A DNA stretch of 64,000 nucleotides from Epiperipatus broadwayi (taxonomy: Eukaryota > Onychophora > Udeonychophora > Euonychophora > Peripatidae). Below are positions 59,931 to 64,000 of the stretch, in pieces (within the stretch, counting starts at the first letter, position 1; each line of letters starts with the position of its first letter). A program made the position numbers and the translations under genes. The notes beneath the pieces were generated by a model. The model was not told the origin of the DNA, did no database searches, and saw only the letters and a program-made list of their open reading frames with translations. The stretch spans positions 82,128-146,127 of the forward strand of contig JAQFVV010013355.1 in assembly GCA_028023455.1 (NCBI GenBank). Reading direction: 5' to 3'.

Positions 59931-60620
59931 TTTATTTATCTTAGAAAGTTACAATGGTTTTACATAGCTTGGATTGCTGTGTTTACATGGGCAATCCATA
60001 ATTGTAGACTTACATATATAAAAGTTGCTTTATTCATTTACACATAAATTTTTCCATGTTGTCAATTAGTTACAAAAGTTTTACATAGCTTGAATTGCTG
60101 TGGTATACACAGATAATCTGTAGTTGTAGGTACACATATATAAAAGTTGATTTACATGAGATTACAGAAATGTTTACATGCTGTGGATTAGTAACAAGGT
60201 TTTTACATAGCTTGGATTGCTGTAGTTACATAGGCAATCCATAGATGTAGATTTATGTATCTAAAAGTTTTTTTATTGATTTACACAAGATTATGAGAAT
60301 TTTTATATGTTGTGGATTAGTTACAAGGGTTTTACATAGGTTGGATTGTTTTGGTTACATGAGCAATCCGTAATTGTAGGTTTAAATATGTAAAAGTTGA
60401 TTTATTGATTTACCTAGGGCTGGAGGAATTTTTACAAGCAGTGAATTAGTTACAAGAGGTTTACATAGCTTTGATTGCTGTGGTTACATTAGCAATCTGT
60501 AATTGTAGGTTTACATATGTAAATGTTGATTTATTGATTTACACAAGATTACACAAATTTTACATGCTTTAGATTTCTGTATTTACGCATGCAAACTAGG
60601 TTTAGTTTTATATGTGGTTG
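59930..60620. repeat. Minisatellite, period about 122-129 bp, five to six copies
   Basis: The phrase TTTACATAGCTTGGATTGCTG starts near 59958, 60080, 60202, 60331 and 60460, with a decayed sixth copy near 60555. Each unit also has AGCAATCYRTAATTGTAGGT and GATTAGTTACAA. GGATTGC and GCAATCC form a short hairpin in each unit. Confidence 0.9.
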
Positions 60621-61706
60621 GGTTGCCTGGGTAACATATGTGAGGAACTAGTGATTTTCATGGGAGTATGGCAATTGTTTGTGAGGTCTGTAGACATTGA
60701 TATTAAATCAATGTCAGTTCTTTTTGACTCTTTAGGGTGCATATTTGGTTTTCTCTTGGTTTTATTGGGGATGTGTTCATATGGTTAAGAGGCATGGTGG
60801 GAATAGTTTATAATTGGAGAAGTTTTAACTATGGTATGCCTATTTTTTGGTGAATTTGAATTGCTTGTAATTAGAAAATTGGATAGGTTGGTCAGACTCT
60901 GGATCTAGCTAGGTTAAAAATGGAGACTGTGTAAGGCTTTTGATGAGATTTAAGTATGAGATTCATAGGTAAAGGGTCCAGATTTTTAGAGTATGGTGGT
61001 GGTACCACTGTGTTAGAATTGTTTGCAATTGATGAGGTGGAATTTTGTAGTAGGATGATCATATTCTGGATATGGGACTAACTGTGTTAGAAGTGAGGCT
61101 GATGTGGTTTAATTGTGAGATTGGTTCAGGTATAGAAAGACATGGTGAAAACTGTGTAGTTGGTTAGGCTTGGCATTGGAAATGTCTTATGTTTTTTAAA
61201 ATTATCCTTAGTAACTTGTTTTAAATTGAACATTTGAATGAAAAATATAACACAAAATAGGAAATAAATTATCAGTTGATTGAAAATTGAAAAGTTATAT
61301 AACATTAGTTTTTTTTAAACTTGTTATCCTAAGGTTTTGAGTACTTTATAAGCATAAAAACCCAGAGTCTGTTAATTTGTTTGTGAGCAAGTGAAATAAT
61401 TGCTGAGAACAAGAAATCGAATTTTTATTACTAAACTGAAGTTTACTCAATAACAATAAAAACAAAAAGTATATGCTTGATTGACCTTTGGACTTTGAAA
61501 CTTTGCACTGGTATTACAATCAACAGACACTGGTCATGTTTTTAATGGCTAGTTTTTGATCTTATTTAAACTATTTGATCAGACAATTTAATTCAAAAAC
61601 ATCATTACAAAAAAAGTTATGCGTTTAGAAAAAAAACATCAATATAGCTTTCTCTTCTACAGGTAATGTTTAAAAACTGAGATAACATTTTTTAATTTAA
61701 AAAAAT
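60621..61706. other. G/T-rich then AT-rich stretch, no gene
   Basis: A perfect short hairpin with arms GACATTGAT/ATCAATGTC lies near 60691-60715. GT-rich diverged text follows to about 61190. Nothing else is recognised. Confidence 0.4.
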
Positions 61707-61777
61707 GAACCAACAGTATATATTACATATAATAACCACATTCCACTCTTTTTACACTTTAAAGCAAAATACATTTA

Positions 61778-61824
61778 TTAATATTACAGTTTCGACTGTT
61801 ACTAGCAGTCTTCATCAGATCTAC
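61778..61824 (-). ncRNA. Hammerhead-like motif, family E, left arm
   Basis: The minus strand reads CTGATGA, then an extra A, then stem II GACTG/CAGTC with loop CTAGTAA, then GAAA and CTGTAATATT. Both core boxes are intact. Stem III and the cleavage triplet (probably GTA) are poorly defined, and stem I is short, so activity is uncertain. Confidence 0.6.
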
Positions 61825-62434
61825 AAAAATTTAAACATTATATCAATACAACCATATTTCATACATATATCTATTAAATTGTTACAATTTTAATAGCTTA
61901 ATTATTAACATAACTTTATATATAAAACTTACTATTATATAACTCTAAAATTTACTTTACCCTTTATTTCTATTCTTAGTTATTATCATATTTATATTTA
62001 TTCACCTTTTTTCTTTTGTCATAATTTTATAAATTCAATGTAATATTAATAAAATCTTTCTTATATTACTATATTCATATATTTAACCTTATTTTACATA
62101 TTACCATGCTTATAAATTTAACCTTATTTTACATTTCACCTATTATCTTAATTTTTAATTATCTTATTCTATTCCTTAATTCCATTTTACCCACATTTTA
62201 TTTTTGCTTCTTCCATTTACTTATTTTTTATAAAATTATTTTAATTCTTATATGTATCTCTATTTTTTTTCTTACCTTATTATCTACTAAAACTTTTCTT
62301 CCTCCACCATTTTCTATCACATATTACACTCTACTTTTTTATCTATATACAGCTTCCTCTATTATCTATTATATAAACTACTTATTTATTTCTTATTAGT
62401 TTTCACTGTTTATTTGATTTATTTTTATATTAAT

Positions 62435-63105
62435 GTAGTTCTTAAACCACTTTCTCTATTAATATTTGGATTTATCTTCTTTATTAAAATTGCCTCTCTT
62501 ATTTGTCTATCCTCCTATTACTTGCATAACTTATTCTAATATTCTCTTTTTCTAGTTTATGATCTGTCTCCATAAAATGCATATATACCAGTGATTCTCA
62601 ATCATATTTATGTTGCTTTAACCTAGTATATATTGAATTTTTCGTCTCACCAACATATTTATTTGTGATCCCTTTATCCTTACATTTTCTACATTCTATC
62701 TCATAAACCCCATTTATATATTTCTTCTCCCCACTTATATACCTATTATCCAAAATATCCATTACATTTTTCTTCCTTTTATTCACTACTTTATATTTAA
62801 TACCATTTTAAAATTCTTTACTAATTTTTCTAATAAGATTATTATTTCCTCTTACTATACTACTATCACTAACTTTTATTCGTATATATTCCTTCTTTTC
62901 TTTCCCCCCCTTCATCCTCTCCCTCTGTTTTTATATAACTCTTCTATCTTTTTTATTATCTTTTCTGGATATTCATTTTTCTTAAAATCTACCTTTATTC
63001 TATTTATTTCCTTATTATATTCCTCTCCTTCATTACAATAATATTTTGCTCTATATACCTTAGAACTTATAGCACTAATCTTATGCTTTATATTCATATT
63101 AAAAA
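62435..63105 (-). pseudogene. Penelope-like GIY-YIG endonuclease domain, decayed
   Basis: From 63105 downward the minus strand reads SSKVYRAKYYCNEGE, then FKKNEYPEKIIKKIEEL. This is the segment between reverse transcriptase and endonuclease in Penelope-like elements. After a gap, 62598-62786 reads YINGVYEIECRKC, then NKYVGETKNSIYTRLKQHKY, the GIY-YIG core. Past one stop the homology continues with HFMETDHKL, and in another frame QIREAILIKKINPNINRES, which is a typical C-terminal end. One stop and at least two frameshifts make it non-functional. Reverse transcriptase catalytic motifs are absent, so this is an internally deleted copy. Confidence 0.85.
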
Positions 63106-63429
63106 TTAAGATAATAGGTGAAATGTAAAATAAGGTTAAATTTATGAGTATAGTAATATGTAAAATAAAGTTAAATATATTAATATAGTAATATAAGAAA
63201 GAATTCATTAATATTACATTGAATTTATAAAATTATGGCAAAAGAAAAAAGGTGAATAAATATAAATATGATAATAACTAAGAATAGAAATAAAGGGTAG
63301 ATTTTAGAATTATATAATAGTAAGTTTTATGAATAAAGTTATGTTAATAATTAAGTTGATAAAATTGTAACAATTTAATAGATATATGTATGAAATATGA
63401 TTGTATTGATATAATGTTTACATTTATGT

Positions 63430-63472
63430 AACGTGATGAAGACTGCTACGAACAGTCAAAACTGTAATATTA
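63430..63472 (+). ncRNA. Hammerhead-like motif, family E, right arm (decayed)
   Basis: It reads GTGATGA, AGACTG, loop CTACGAA, CAGTC, then AAAACTGTAATATT. Stem II is intact. The first box has lost the initial C and the second box is AAAA instead of GAAA, so it is inactive. Confidence 0.6.
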
Positions 63473-63548
63473 ATACAAGTATTTTGCTTTAAAGTGTAAA
63501 AAGAGTGGAATGTGGTTATTATATGTTATATATTAGAAAAGTAAAAAT

Positions 63549-63789
63549 AAAGAAGGAAAGAGGAAGAGAAGCTATTGAACAGTATATATTACTAATGGTC
63601 TCTTTTTATCTAAATAAAAAAAGTAGCTATTGATTTCCAAACTTCTCTGTTTCTTTAAAATTATTTTTATTTGTTAATTAACATTTGAAAACTTGCTGTA
63701 ATGTGGGATAGTTTATAAATACATATTAATGTTAAAAATCAAAACTGTAGTAAATATATTAAAACAATTTTAATATTTCTATGACAATG

Positions 63790-63792
<3 letters not shown>
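63549..63792. other. AT-rich spacer
   Basis: Nothing is recognised. Confidence 0.4.

Positions 63793-63869
<77 letters not shown>
63793..63869. repeat. AT dinucleotide microsatellite
   Basis: A perfect AT run of about 77 bp. The remaining bases to the window end show no feature. Confidence 0.97.
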
Positions 63870-63871
<2 letters not shown>

Positions 63872-64000
63872 TTTGAAATGAGCATGTATTTAATCTTCTC
63901 AATATAAAATTAGATATCAAGGCTGAATTATTCTATAAATAAAACAATGTTGAATTGTATTGTGCTATGAAACTAATATTCTAGCTGATGTCACCATCGG

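Larger units (their letters stand above)
61707..63548 (-). mobile_element. Penelope-like element relic inside inverted terminal repeats with hammerhead-like motifs
   Basis: The left arm (about 61707-62150) is the inverted counterpart of the right arm (about 63105-63548). Shared blocks are CAGTATATATTAC, ATTCCACTCTTTTTACACTT, TCTATTAAATTGTTACAA and TTTACCCTTTATTTCTATTC. The roughly 950-bp interior encodes Penelope-like C-terminal protein on the minus strand. Pseudo-LTRs with hammerhead motifs are a known property of Penelope-like elements. Most of the reverse transcriptase is missing. This element is distinct from the one at 24.4-26.4 kb. Confidence 0.85.

Noticed and set aside
62106-62399. 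97-codon hydrophobic plus-strand frame
   Set aside because: It lies antisense to the Penelope-like relic and its inverted arm. The Ile/Leu/Phe richness follows from T-rich sequence.

Overview
The window is very AT-rich eukaryotic DNA, roughly 70% A+T by eye. It has long microsatellites, no operon-like packing, and no continuous open reading frame over about 140 codons except a spurious one in a tetranucleotide repeat. The mix of Penelope-like elements with GIY-YIG endonucleases, RTE-type and other LINEs, hAT transposons, tRNA-derived SINEs and hammerhead-ribozyme repeats points to an invertebrate animal. I cannot name the species. I see no complete host gene. Two short coding-like stretches near 10.0-10.3 kb and a CpG-bearing patch near 41.3-41.6 kb are the only candidates for host exons or promoters.

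Layout: 0-0.7 kb, 3' end of a LINE (+). 2.1-3.35 kb, ribozyme-bearing repeats and an inverted SINE pair. 3.45-3.7 kb, a fold-back repeat. 7.6-8.9 kb, a Penelope-like C-terminal fragment and a fold-back repeat with a decayed hammerhead. 12.1-14.9 kb (-) and 27.2-30.1 kb (+), two decayed copies of one RTE-like LINE. 17.2-19.3 kb, a tandem hammerhead repeat interrupted by a hAT transposon with a perfect 8-bp target duplication. 24.2-26.4 kb, a SINE and a Penelope-like element (-). 30.1-31.3 kb, another LINE relic (+). 33.1 kb, a SINE with a 16-bp target duplication. 34.7-35.7 kb, a cluster of hammerhead units. 36.3-37.0 kb, a 710-bp ATCT-type repeat. 40.4-42.5 kb, two tRNA-Gly-like retroposons. 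42.7-43.2 kb, a LINE 3' end. 43.75-45.4 kb, a hammerhead unit, a LINE (-) and another hammerhead unit. 46.3-50.4 kb, a dense field of hammerhead repeats. 52.3-53.35 kb, a possible DNA transposon. 54.0-54.3 kb, a perfect 247-bp palindrome. 55.3 kb, a SPIN-like hAT fragment. 59.9-60.6 kb, a minisatellite with a period near 122-129 bp. 61.7-63.55 kb, a Penelope-like relic inside about 440-bp inverted repeats that each carry a hammerhead-like motif.

The most interesting content is a set of at least five, probably six, sequence families of type I hammerhead ribozyme motifs. They sit in dispersed and tandem repeats with unit lengths near 396, 456 and 475 bp. In three or four families the stem III segment is a short palindrome (ATGCAT, ATACGTAT, ACTAGT), as expected for ribozymes that cleave as dimers. 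Several stem I arms pair perfectly. This is the architecture known from animal retrozymes and from the pseudo-LTRs of Penelope-like elements, and Penelope-like relics are present in the same window. The likely relationship is that the small ribozyme repeats are non-autonomous partners mobilised by Penelope-like or LINE machinery, but that is inference.
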